A stretch of DNA of 64,000 nucleotides from Kerstersia similis (lineage in GTDB: Bacteria > Pseudomonadota > Gammaproteobacteria > Burkholderiales > Burkholderiaceae_B): positions 7,144 to 71,143 of the forward strand of contig NZ_CBCSIQ010000020.1 of assembly GCF_965139615.1 (NCBI RefSeq), in the 5' to 3' direction. Position numbers and translations under genes: made by a program. Of the stretch, positions 36,361-43,864 are shown piece by piece. The notes below the pieces were generated by a model that saw nothing but the letters and a program-made list of their open reading frames with translations, was not told where the DNA came from and made no database searches. The first letter of the stretch is position 1. The number at the start of each line of letters is the position of its first letter.

Positions 36361-37104
36361 TCAAAATGGCATGACGTTCAGGAAAAACCGCTGCAGCCAG
36401 CCCATGCTCTGCACTTCATCCATGACGCCCTGGCTGCGGTACTCCAAACGCACATCCGCCACCTGCGTGGACGATACGGAATGCGTGTTGCCGGTGATGC
36501 TGCGCGGGTCCACCGTCCCGGAGAACCGCACATATTCGCTGCCCCGGTTGATAGCAATCTGCTTCTCGCCGGCCACCCTCAGGTTGCCGTTGGGCAACAC
36601 TTCGATCACGGTGGTCGTGATCGTTCCCGAGAAGGTATTGTTGGCCTTGCTGTCCCCAGTGCCCGAGGCGTTATTGCTGCCCGAGGCATCCATGTTCTGC
36701 TGCGGCCCGAAAGCGCCGGGCAAAGCGCTGGGCATGGTATTCATGCCCAGCGCCGCCGAGCCGTTGCGCTTGGTATTGGTCGCCACGCTTTTGGCCGCAT
36801 TGGTGTTTTCGTTCAACACAATGGTGACGATGTCGCCCACCTGGCGCGGCCGCCGGTCTTCAAACAAGGGATAGCTGCCATAGGCCGTGGGCTGATAAAT
36901 GGCACCATTGGGCACGGCCAGCGGTTGCGCCGGAGCGGGCGGCGGCGCACTGACCGGCCCCACCACAATGGGTTCCGGCGGAATCAATGCGCAACCGCCC
37001 AGCATCAATACCGGCAGCCAGCCCAGCCGGCTGCGCCATTCGCCCTGCCCGCCCGGCGTCCGATCCCTTTCCAACACACGGTTCATTGCCCGCCCAGCCC
37101 CCAT
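36361..37104 (-). CDS. flgH: Flagellar L-ring lipoprotein FlgH
   Basis: This 247-residue lipoprotein has lipobox LGGC after a hydrophobic stretch (LGWLPVLMLGGC). Conserved segments include YGSYPLFEDRRPRQVGDIVT and SGTVDPRSITGNTHSVSSTQ. It forms the outer-membrane L ring. The ATG at 37104 shares a base with the flgG stop (TGATG). An ATG at 37086 is a possible alternative. A 101-bp gap to flgI follows. Confidence 0.95.
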   Translation of the reverse strand: MGAGRAMNRVLERDRTPGGQGEWRSRLGWLPVLMLGGCALIPPEPIVVGPVSAPPPAPAQPLAVPNGAIYQPTAYGSYPLFEDRRPRQVGDIVTIVLNENTNAAKSVATNTKRNGSAALGMNTMPSALPGAFGPQQNMDASGSNNASGTGDSKANNTFSGTITTTVIEVLPNGNLRVAGEKQIAINRGSEYVRFSGTVDPRSITGNTHSVSSTQVADVRLEYRSQGVMDEVQSMGWLQRFFLNVMPF

Positions 37105-37889
37105 CAAAGCTGCGTCAGACGCGCCAGCATCTGGTCGGAGGTGGACACAGCCTTGCTGTTGATTTCATAGGCGCGCTGGGTCGTGATCATATTGACCAGT
37201 TCTTCAGCGACATTGACGTTCGAGGTTTCCAGATACTCATGGGCCAGCGAACCGGCGCCATCCAGGCCAGGCTGCAACACATTGGCCGGGCCGGACGCAC
37301 TGGTTTCCAGGTACATGTTCTGGCCGATGCTCTGCAAACCCGTGGGATTGACGAAAGTCGCCAGCTGGATCTGCCCGATCTGCACACTGATTCCCGCCGA
37401 GCCCGGCTGGGTGACGGATATCATGCCGTTCTTGCTGATACTGAGACTCAAGGCATTGTCCGGCACGTTGATGGGCGGTTGCAGCACATAGCCGCCCGCC
37501 GTCACCAGTTGGCCGTCCTGATCGACCTGCAGGGCGCCGTCGCGGGTATAGGCCAGGGAGCCATCCGGCAATTCCACCTCGAAGAAACCGCGCCCTTCGA
37601 TCGCCACATGCCAGGGGTTGCCGGTATTGTTCAGGCTGCCCTCGGTATGCACGCGCGCCGTTGCCGCCGTGCGCGCGCCGGTGCCCAGCTGCAGGCCGGA
37701 GGGCAGCTGATTGGCATCACCAACCTGCGCGCCAGGCTGACGCACGACCTGATACATCAGGTCTTCGAACACAGCGCGCTGGCGTTTGTAGCCATTGGTG
37801 CTGACGTTGGCGAGGTTATTGGCAATGACATCCATGCCGGTCTGCTGGGTTTCCAGGCCGGTCTTGGCTATCCATAGTGAACGTATCAT
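37104..37889 (-). CDS. flgG: Flagellar distal rod protein FlgG
   Basis: This 261-residue protein is of standard length. It has the N-terminal rod motif (GMDVIANNLANVSTNGYKRQ) and a C-terminal coiled-coil-forming helix (NMITTQRAYEINSKAVSTSD). It forms the distal rod. It lies 77 bases after flgF with no clear separate promoter. Confidence 0.97.
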   Translation of the reverse strand: MIRSLWIAKTGLETQQTGMDVIANNLANVSTNGYKRQRAVFEDLMYQVVRQPGAQVGDANQLPSGLQLGTGARTAATARVHTEGSLNNTGNPWHVAIEGRGFFEVELPDGSLAYTRDGALQVDQDGQLVTAGGYVLQPPINVPDNALSLSISKNGMISVTQPGSAGISVQIGQIQLATFVNPTGLQSIGQNMYLETSASGPANVLQPGLDGAGSLAHEYLETSNVNVAEELVNMITTQRAYEINSKAVSTSDQMLARLTQL

Positions 37890-37966
37890 CCGGGCATTCC
37901 TTGCGCCTGTTCGACAGGCATAGACTGCATCAAATCCTGTTGCCGGCGCCTGAGCGGCCGGCCTGC

Positions 37967-38734
37967 TTACTGTGAGACCGCCAGCAGGTCGTTGGCGCGC
38001 TGGGCATTGCCATCGGCGTGCTGGATCACTTTCATCTGCATCTCGAAGCGGCGCGCGTTATTGATCATGCCGACCATCGCCGCAGCGGCACTGACATTGC
38101 TGCTTTCCAGCGCCCCGCTCACTACGCCCACGGAGGGATCCGCCGGTGCCGGTTCCTGCACGGCCGCATCGCCCGCTATCCCCGATGCCAGCCGGAACAG
38201 ACCATCATCGCCGCGCTGCAGTTGCGCCGCTGGCGGGTTCACGCGCTTGAGCTGCGCCAGCACCGCCACATCATTGGGCGCATCGCCTGCGCCCAAGGCA
38301 TTCACATTGCCATCGGCGGAAATCGTCAGCGTCGCGCCCTGGGGAACATCAATCACGCCGCCATCCGCAGACAGCAGCGCCAGGCCGCGCTCAGTGCGCA
38401 GCACACCATCGCTGCCCACCTGCAGGCTGGCCGTGCGCAGATAGGCCTCGCCGTCCTGCGCCTGCACCGCCAGCCAGCCTTCGCCAGCCAGTGCCACATC
38501 CAGTTCGCGGCCCGTGCTTTGCAGCGGCCCTGGCGAAAAATCCGAGCCCGGCGTCGTGGCCAGGGTATAGACCCGCGTCGGCGCCCCCGGCCCCTCGACC
38601 GGCACTGAACGGTACAGCGCCAGCTGTTCGCGGAAACCCGGCGTATTGATGTTCGCCATGTTGTTACTGATGACCGCCTGGTGCTCCAGTGTCCTGGCGG
38701 CTCCGCCCATGGCGGTGTAGAGCAGCTTGTCCAT
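37967..38734 (-). CDS. flgF: Flagellar proximal rod protein FlgF
   Basis: The 255-residue rod protein begins MDKLLYTAMGGAARTLEHQA and carries ISNNMANINTPGFREQL. Its C-terminal helix contains MVGMINNARRFEMQMKVIQH. The start at 38734 was chosen for the conserved N-terminus. It is 13 bases from flgE. Confidence 0.95.
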   Translation of the reverse strand: MDKLLYTAMGGAARTLEHQAVISNNMANINTPGFREQLALYRSVPVEGPGAPTRVYTLATTPGSDFSPGPLQSTGRELDVALAGEGWLAVQAQDGEAYLRTASLQVGSDGVLRTERGLALLSADGGVIDVPQGATLTISADGNVNALGAGDAPNDVAVLAQLKRVNPPAAQLQRGDDGLFRLASGIAGDAAVQEPAPADPSVGVVSGALESSNVSAAAAMVGMINNARRFEMQMKVIQHADGNAQRANDLLAVSQ

Positions 38735-38747
38735 GCGCGGCGATTCC

Positions 38748-39962
38748 TTAGCGCATGGTGACCAGGGTCTGCATGATGCCGTCCTGGGTCTTGATGGTCT
38801 GGGCATTGGCCTGATAGGTGCGCTGGGCGATGATCATATTGACCAGTTCCTGCCCCATATCCACGTTGGACGCCTCTACCGCCTGTCCCACCAGCAGAGA
38901 CAGCCCATTGCTGCCCGGCTGCCCCAGCGTGGCCGGGCCGGAACTCACGGTTTCCATCCAGGCATTGCCGCCTGCCGCCTGCAAACCTTGCAGGTTATTG
39001 AAATCCGCCAGGACGACCGTGCCGATTTCCTGGCTCTTGTCATTCGAATACTGCGCCATCAGTCGGCCGTCGGCCGCCAGCGAAACCCGTACATACTCGC
39101 CGGACTGGTAGCCGTTTTGCAGCATGTCATAACGGAACTTGCCGCCATACTGCGAAGAGCCGCCATAGTTGAAAGCAATATTCAGGTCGGCCGCAGGCGA
39201 ATCCGCGCCACCCGGATCTGCAAAATTCTTGGATACCTGGGCTATCGGGCTGGTCATGCGGCCGCTGGTGTCGAAGCTGAGCTCCTGGGCATTGCCCGGC
39301 ACATGCTTGCCATCCAGGGCGTATTGCACTTCCCAGTTGCTGGCGGTGCCCTGTGAGCCGGAACGCTTGATGAAGTACTGGGTCAGCACATGGGAATTCC
39401 CCAGCGAGTCATAGACCGTCATCGGCGTGGAATCGCTGAAAGTGCTGCTGTCGCTCGGGTTGAAAGGCTTGAGCGCCGGGTCGATCACCGGGTCGTTGGC
39501 GTCCAGGTTCAGGTTTGCGGACAGCGCATCCGTAGCCTGCGGCGGAATGTTGCTGGAGGGAATGCTCAGCGGCACCGGATCGGCGCCCACCTGGCCGGCG
39601 GGATAGCCCGTCAGCTTGTGGCCCTGGATATTGACGATCTGGTGGTTCTCGTTTTCAAAGAACTGGCCGTTGCGCGAATACAGAATCGAGCCATCGGTGT
39701 CCTGCAAACGGAAAAAACCGTTCTGGCCGTCGATGGCCATATCCAGCTCATTGTTCGTGCTGGAGATCGTCCCGGCCGCGAAGCGCTGGCTGATACCCGA
39801 CACCTGCACCCCCATACCGATACGGGAACTGGCGAACACATCGGAAAACACGGCACTGCCTGCCTTGAAACCAACCGTCGCCGAGTTGGCAATATTGTTG
39901 CCGATGACATCCAGGCCTGCGGACGCCGCATTCAAGCCGCTCAAACCCTGACTGAAACCCAT
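38748..39962 (-). CDS. flgE: Flagellar hook protein FlgE
   Basis: The 404-residue hook subunit starts MGFSQGLSGLNAASAGLDVI and contains NNIANSATVGFKAG. The C-terminal ELVNMIIAQRTYQANAQTIK is conserved. An in-frame upstream extension is rejected because it lacks family character; GGAG precedes the ATG at 39962. Length is typical. Confidence 0.97.
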   Translation of the reverse strand: MGFSQGLSGLNAASAGLDVIGNNIANSATVGFKAGSAVFSDVFASSRIGMGVQVSGISQRFAAGTISSTNNELDMAIDGQNGFFRLQDTDGSILYSRNGQFFENENHQIVNIQGHKLTGYPAGQVGADPVPLSIPSSNIPPQATDALSANLNLDANDPVIDPALKPFNPSDSSTFSDSTPMTVYDSLGNSHVLTQYFIKRSGSQGTASNWEVQYALDGKHVPGNAQELSFDTSGRMTSPIAQVSKNFADPGGADSPAADLNIAFNYGGSSQYGGKFRYDMLQNGYQSGEYVRVSLAADGRLMAQYSNDKSQEIGTVVLADFNNLQGLQAAGGNAWMETVSSGPATLGQPGSNGLSLLVGQAVEASNVDMGQELVNMIIAQRTYQANAQTIKTQDGIMQTLVTMR

Positions 39963-40026
39963 TTTTCTACGCTCCCTGAACACCGCCCCGCACGCCTTCC
40001 GCACACGTCTGGCGGCTGATCCGCAA

Positions 40027-40734
40027 TTACATGATTTGTCGAATATCGAACAGACTGACCTGGCCCGCCAAACCCAGATCCAGGCGCAAGCCTTCGGTGG
40101 TATAGACCACGCTCTTGACCTGCCCATAGCTCAGTGTTTCGGCCGGCACTGCCGAGCCGTCGGATGCCGTGGCGGATACCCGCACGAAATACGCCCCCTC
40201 CGGCAATGCCGTGCCGGTATCGTCCTTGCCGTCCCAGGACAGCGCCCGCACACCGACTGGCTGCGCCCCCAGATCCATCCGCCGCACTGGCGTTCCGTTC
40301 TTGTCGAGCACCTCGACCACCACACCCGCAGCCGGTGCCTGCATATCGACGCCGAACGGCGTAGCCTGGCCCTGGGCATCCTCGCCCGTCGCGCCGCCCA
40401 GCAACACCTTGCTGCCCGGCACCAGCACATCCTTGCCGACCAGCGCAGCCGCCTGCATGGACTGGCCGACATCCAACTGGCCGGACAACGCCAGCAAGGT
40501 GGTATTCAACTGATTCACCCCGGCCACCGTGGACAGCTGCGCGATCTGTGAGGTGACCTGCGCGTTGTCCATGGGGTTGAGCGGATCCTGATTCTGCATC
40601 TGCGTCACCAGCAGCGTCAGGAAACGCTCCTGCGTGTCGGCCATCAGGTTGTTGGTACTGGCCTGTGCCGTCGATACCGCCAAGGAACGGCTATCGACAC
40701 TGCCCGCATTGCTGCCATTTACTATCGTGCTCAT
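40027..40734 (-). CDS. flgD: Flagellar hook-capping protein FlgD
   Basis: The 235-residue scaffold has the conserved N-terminal part (RFLTLLVTQMQNQDPLNPMD, NAQVTSQIAQLSTVAGVNQL) and a C-terminal beta domain. It caps the growing hook. It lies between flgC and flgE in the expected order. Confidence 0.96.
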   Translation of the reverse strand: MSTIVNGSNAGSVDSRSLAVSTAQASTNNLMADTQERFLTLLVTQMQNQDPLNPMDNAQVTSQIAQLSTVAGVNQLNTTLLALSGQLDVGQSMQAAALVGKDVLVPGSKVLLGGATGEDAQGQATPFGVDMQAPAAGVVVEVLDKNGTPVRRMDLGAQPVGVRALSWDGKDDTGTALPEGAYFVRVSATASDGSAVPAETLSYGQVKSVVYTTEGLRLDLGLAGQVSLFDIRQIM

Positions 40735-40765
40735 CGTGTTCTTGCGTCCTCTTTGCCGCGTCCGT

Positions 40766-41185
40766 TTACTGGCCCAGCGTCAGCGTGCGCTGCATCAGGT
40801 TCTTGGCGGTATTCAGGACTTCCACATTGGCCTGATAGGAACGCGAGGCCGCAATCATGTTGACGGTTTCCGCGACCACATCGACGTTGGGCATGGCGAT
40901 ATAGCCGTCCGCATTCGCCAGCGGGTGCGCCGGGTCGTACACCATGCGCAGCGGCGCGCTATCCTGCACCACTTCAGCGACCTGCACCCCGCCGATGAGC
41001 TCATTGCCATACGACTGCCCGCTGACGGGCGCCACCTGGAAAATCACCTGGCGCGCACGATAGGGCTGGCCGTCCGGGCCGGCCACGCTATCGGCATTGG
41101 CCATATTGCTGGCCGACACGTTCATACGCTGGGATTGCGCCGTCAGCGCCGACCCGGCGATGCCAAAAATGTTCGTCAATGACAT
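40766..41185 (-). CDS. flgC: Flagellar proximal rod protein FlgC
   Basis: The 139-residue rod protein begins MSLTNIFGIAGSALTAQSQR and contains NVSASNMANADSVAGPDGQ. It has the C-terminal helix EMINMIAASRSYQAN-like (ETVNMIAASRSYQANVEVLN). Standard size and position. Confidence 0.97.
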   Translation of the reverse strand: MSLTNIFGIAGSALTAQSQRMNVSASNMANADSVAGPDGQPYRARQVIFQVAPVSGQSYGNELIGGVQVAEVVQDSAPLRMVYDPAHPLANADGYIAMPNVDVVAETVNMIAASRSYQANVEVLNTAKNLMQRTLTLGQ

Positions 41186-41207
41186 GTCTCGTCCGTTCTG
41201 TCCGTTT

Positions 41208-41609
41208 CTATTGCTGCATGGCTGCCAGCAGCCCCTTGATGCGGCTGGACAGCACCGTCAGCCCGGCCTGGTAGCGCAAGGCGTTGTCAGCGAAATCCAC
41301 CCGTTCCACATCCATATCCACCGTATTGCCATCCAGACTGGGCTGCAGCGGCTGGCGGTACAGCAGATCCGCCGTGCCCGCCTGCGCGCCCGCCGTGCTC
41401 AGATGGCCCGGTGCCGTCACCGCCAGCGGCAAACCGCCTTGCTGGCCAGCCTCGGCCGCAGCCAGGGCCTGACTGAAATCGAAGTCACGCGCCTGGTAGC
41501 CGGGCGTGTCGGCATTGGCAATATTGGCGGCCAGCACTTCCTGGCGTTGCGCCCGCAGGCTCAGGGCTTTCTGATGAAAACTGAAATGGTCGTCGATACG
41601 GTCAAGCAT
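41208..41609 (-). CDS. flgB: Flagellar proximal rod protein FlgB
   Basis: The 133-residue protein begins MLDRIDDHFSFHQKALSLRA and contains VLAANIANADTPGYQARDFD. It is the first gene of flgBCDEFGHIJ. The ATG at 41609 was chosen over an upstream start for fit to the family. Confidence 0.96.
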   Translation of the reverse strand: MLDRIDDHFSFHQKALSLRAQRQEVLAANIANADTPGYQARDFDFSQALAAAEAGQQGGLPLAVTAPGHLSTAGAQAGTADLLYRQPLQPSLDGNTVDMDVERVDFADNALRYQAGLTVLSSRIKGLLAAMQQ

Positions 41610-42017
41610 GGATAAGGCAAGCAGGACGCCTGGCGGCGCCAAACCTGAGAAAACCTGAAGTAAACGGAAACCTGACTAAGCGGGCTGCGTCCGGCCCATG
41701 CCGGTGCCGCAACCGAGGCCGGCCATAGAATGCCCCGCTCTCGCATGCGGACGCGCCGCGCGCCATCCTGACAAGGATGTTACGCAAGGACGGGCTCGGA
41801 CAATGCCGGGAAAAAGAATGTAAATATTTGCCTATTCCCCCTTCCAGACTACGGTTTTTCCGAACCCGTGATGCGCCGCTTTCCCCTGAGCCGCAGCCCC
41901 CCTGCTGCGCGGGCCGCCTGTCCGGACTTGCCCCCCCCTTCCGGCTGCCCGCTGCAGCCTATGCCTGGCGGCCACCGCGCCGCTGGCATCCCTGCCCAAG
42001 CCCCGTAAAATATCCGC
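41610..42017. other. Divergent flgB/flgA control region
   Basis: These 408 bases contain no credible gene. Reading rightward there is AATGCCGGGAAAAAG (41802-41816) and then TATTTGCCTATT (41825-41836). This resembles the two inverted halves of a FlhDC operator (AATGGCAGAAATAGCG and its complement), but with a closer spacing than in enteric bacteria. The gap must carry the class II promoters of both flgA and flgB-J. Confidence 0.4.
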
Positions 42018-42782
42018 ATGCCCCCAGCTTCTGCATCCTGGCCGACTCCGCCGGCCCGCTCCTCCCGTGTACCGCAAGGCGCCGCCCGCTGGCCGCGCCT
42101 GGCATCCTGGCGCCGCATGGCGGGCTATACACTGGCCTTCCTGCCCTTTTGCGCCTGGCCCCAAAGCCAGGACACCCTCCAGCAACTCGCAACCGAACTG
42201 ATCACGGCGCACAGCAGCCAACTCGCAGGCGAGCCCCACATTCAGCTGGCGCCGGTACGCCTGGAACAACGCCAGCCCTGCACGGAAGGGCTCAGCGCCT
42301 TTCTGTCCGGCAACGGCAGGCTGCGGGCGCGCATGAACATCGGTTTCCGCTGCGCCGGCCCGCAGCGCTGGAGCCTGTACGCGCCAGCGGAAATCGCGCT
42401 CAACGGCAGCTATCTGGCCGCCACCGTCCCGATCCAGACTGGCGATAGCCTGGACAACAGCAAGGTGCAGCGCCTGGAAGGCAACTTGCTGCAACAGCCA
42501 GCCGATGTCCTGACCGACTGGACGCAGCTGACGCAGCAGCAGGCACGCCAGCGCATCGCCGCCGGCCAGCCCATTCGCGCCAGCGCCCTGCGCCATGCGG
42601 AAACGGTGCTGCGCGGCAGCACGGTCAAACTGATTATCGAAGGCCAGGGATTCAGTGTGAGCACGGAGGGCCTGGCCATGGAGGATGGTGCACCGGGCCA
42701 GACGATTCAGGTACGCAACCCCGCTGGCACCATTCTGTCTGGCCGGGTGCGCAACGCCGGAACCATCGACATCCTGCATTAA
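42018..42782 (+). CDS. flgA: P-ring assembly chaperone FlgA
   Basis: This 254-residue periplasmic protein has a signal sequence around residues 30-50 (RRMAGYTLAFLPFCAWPQSQ) and C-terminal SAF/FlgA domains. Those contain LRHAETVLRGSTVKLIIEGQ and AMEDGAPGQTIQVRNPAG. It is needed for polymerisation of FlgI. The frame can start at 42018 or at an internal ATG at 42117 (221 residues, nearer the usual length). The longer form keeps the positive charges expected before the signal helix. Confidence 0.88.
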   Translation: MPPASASWPTPPARSSRVPQGAARWPRLASWRRMAGYTLAFLPFCAWPQSQDTLQQLATELITAHSSQLAGEPHIQLAPVRLEQRQPCTEGLSAFLSGNGRLRARMNIGFRCAGPQRWSLYAPAEIALNGSYLAATVPIQTGDSLDNSKVQRLEGNLLQQPADVLTDWTQLTQQQARQRIAAGQPIRASALRHAETVLRGSTVKLIIEGQGFSVSTEGLAMEDGAPGQTIQVRNPAGTILSGRVRNAGTIDILH

Positions 42783-42797
42783 GCCCGGCAGGCGGGC

Positions 42798-42824
42798 TAA
42801 ACTTTCCGCAAGCCCTGCCGTTAA
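42798..42824 (+). promoter_or_regulatory. Sigma-28 (FliA) promoter of flgM
   Basis: TAAACTTT (42798-42805), 11 bases, then GCCGTTAA (42817-42824). Both boxes are close to the FliA consensus. It lies between flgA and flgM and gives FlgM late synthesis in addition to any read-through from flgA, a common feedback arrangement. Confidence 0.8.
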
Positions 42825-42892
42825 CCCGGTCAAGCCCCTGAATTCCACAGGCCACGCCGCAAACCGGCCTGTGACGCCCGCCCGGAGAACAT

Positions 42893-43201
42893 GTGATCAT
42901 TCCGCCCCGCCATCTTCCCCCTGCCGCGACCGGCCTTGCCGACAGCGTGCGCGACCGCACCCCGGCGGCGGCTCCCGAACGGCAGGACAAAGCAGAAACC
43001 GCCACGGTCTCCGTCTCGCTGAGTGCGGCGTCACTGGACGCAGCCCGCGCACCTGCGTCAGCTGCCACGGCAACCGGCGACATCGACACCGCCAAGGTCG
43101 AACGCATCATCCAGGCCATCCGCCAGGGCGAGTATCAGATGGACACCGGCCGCATTGCCGATGGCCTGCTATCCAGCGCCAAGGATCTGCTCAAACCCTG
43201 A
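42893..43201 (+). CDS. flgM: Anti-sigma-28 factor FlgM
   Basis: This 102-residue protein is largely unstructured at the N-terminus. Its C-terminal half has the FliA-binding pattern (KVERIIQAIRQGEYQMDTGR, IADGLLSSAKDLL). It holds FliA until it is exported through the completed hook. It starts with GTG, with GGAG six bases upstream. flgN follows after 80 bases. Confidence 0.93.
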   Translation: MIIPPRHLPPAATGLADSVRDRTPAAAPERQDKAETATVSVSLSAASLDAARAPASAATATGDIDTAKVERIIQAIRQGEYQMDTGRIADGLLSSAKDLLKP

Positions 43202-43281
43202 GCCGCCAGGGTCATCCCCGTTGCAGCAACTTTCGCTGCGTCTCTTTCCGTTTCAGCGATTTTCCTCCTGCAAGACCTGCC

Positions 43282-43767
43282 ATGCCTGCCCAAGAAGCTA
43301 CCGCCGCGCTCTGCCTGCAATTGAAGCAGGAAATGGAATGTTTCCAGGCGTTCAGCCGTCTGCTGGATGAAGAAGCCGGACTGCTGGCGGCCCCCCACAG
43401 CGCCGATGCGCTACGGGCCATCGCAGAACAAAAGCAGGGTTATGCCGATCAGCTGCATGCGCATGAACAGCATCGGCTGACACTGGCAGCCGGGCTGTTG
43501 CCTGCTGCCCATGCAAGCCTGTCCCCCATGCAGCAGGCGGCGGCGCTCCCTGCCGTCCGGCCCGCCTGGCAGGCCCTGGTGCAGGCCGGACAAGCCGCCC
43601 ATGAGAAAAACCGGCGCAACGGCATCATTCTGGATGTGTATCTCAAGCACACCGAACAAGCCATTCAATCACTGCGCCGCGATAGCCAGCAAACCGATCT
43701 CTATGACGCCCAGGGCCGCACGGCCAGGGCCAAGCGCAGCGGCGCCAGCCACTACCGCGCCGGCTGA
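43282..43767 (+). CDS. flgN: FlgK/FlgL export chaperone FlgN
   Basis: The 161-residue helical protein has the pattern ALCLQLKQEMECFQAFSRLL and, later, HEKNRRNGIILDVYLKHTEQ typical of FlgN. It escorts FlgK and FlgL to the export gate. The ATG at 43282 was chosen within a longer open frame. It ends 97 bases from the convergent flhF stop, with no clear terminator between them. Confidence 0.9.
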   Translation: MPAQEATAALCLQLKQEMECFQAFSRLLDEEAGLLAAPHSADALRAIAEQKQGYADQLHAHEQHRLTLAAGLLPAAHASLSPMQQAAALPAVRPAWQALVQAGQAAHEKNRRNGIILDVYLKHTEQAIQSLRRDSQQTDLYDAQGRTARAKRSGASHYRAG

Positions 43768-43864
43768 GGAGACCGGCCGGGAGGGGCCGCCACGCCTGCC
43801 CCCCCTTCCGGCGTACGTGCAGAGGACGCCCTGGCCGATACCGGCCGCAGTGCACGCCCCGCGC

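Noticed and set aside
41777..42448. Open frame in the flgB-flgA gap running into flgA
   Set aside because: It is out of frame with flgA and Pro/Arg-rich without conservation. The gap is better explained as control DNA.
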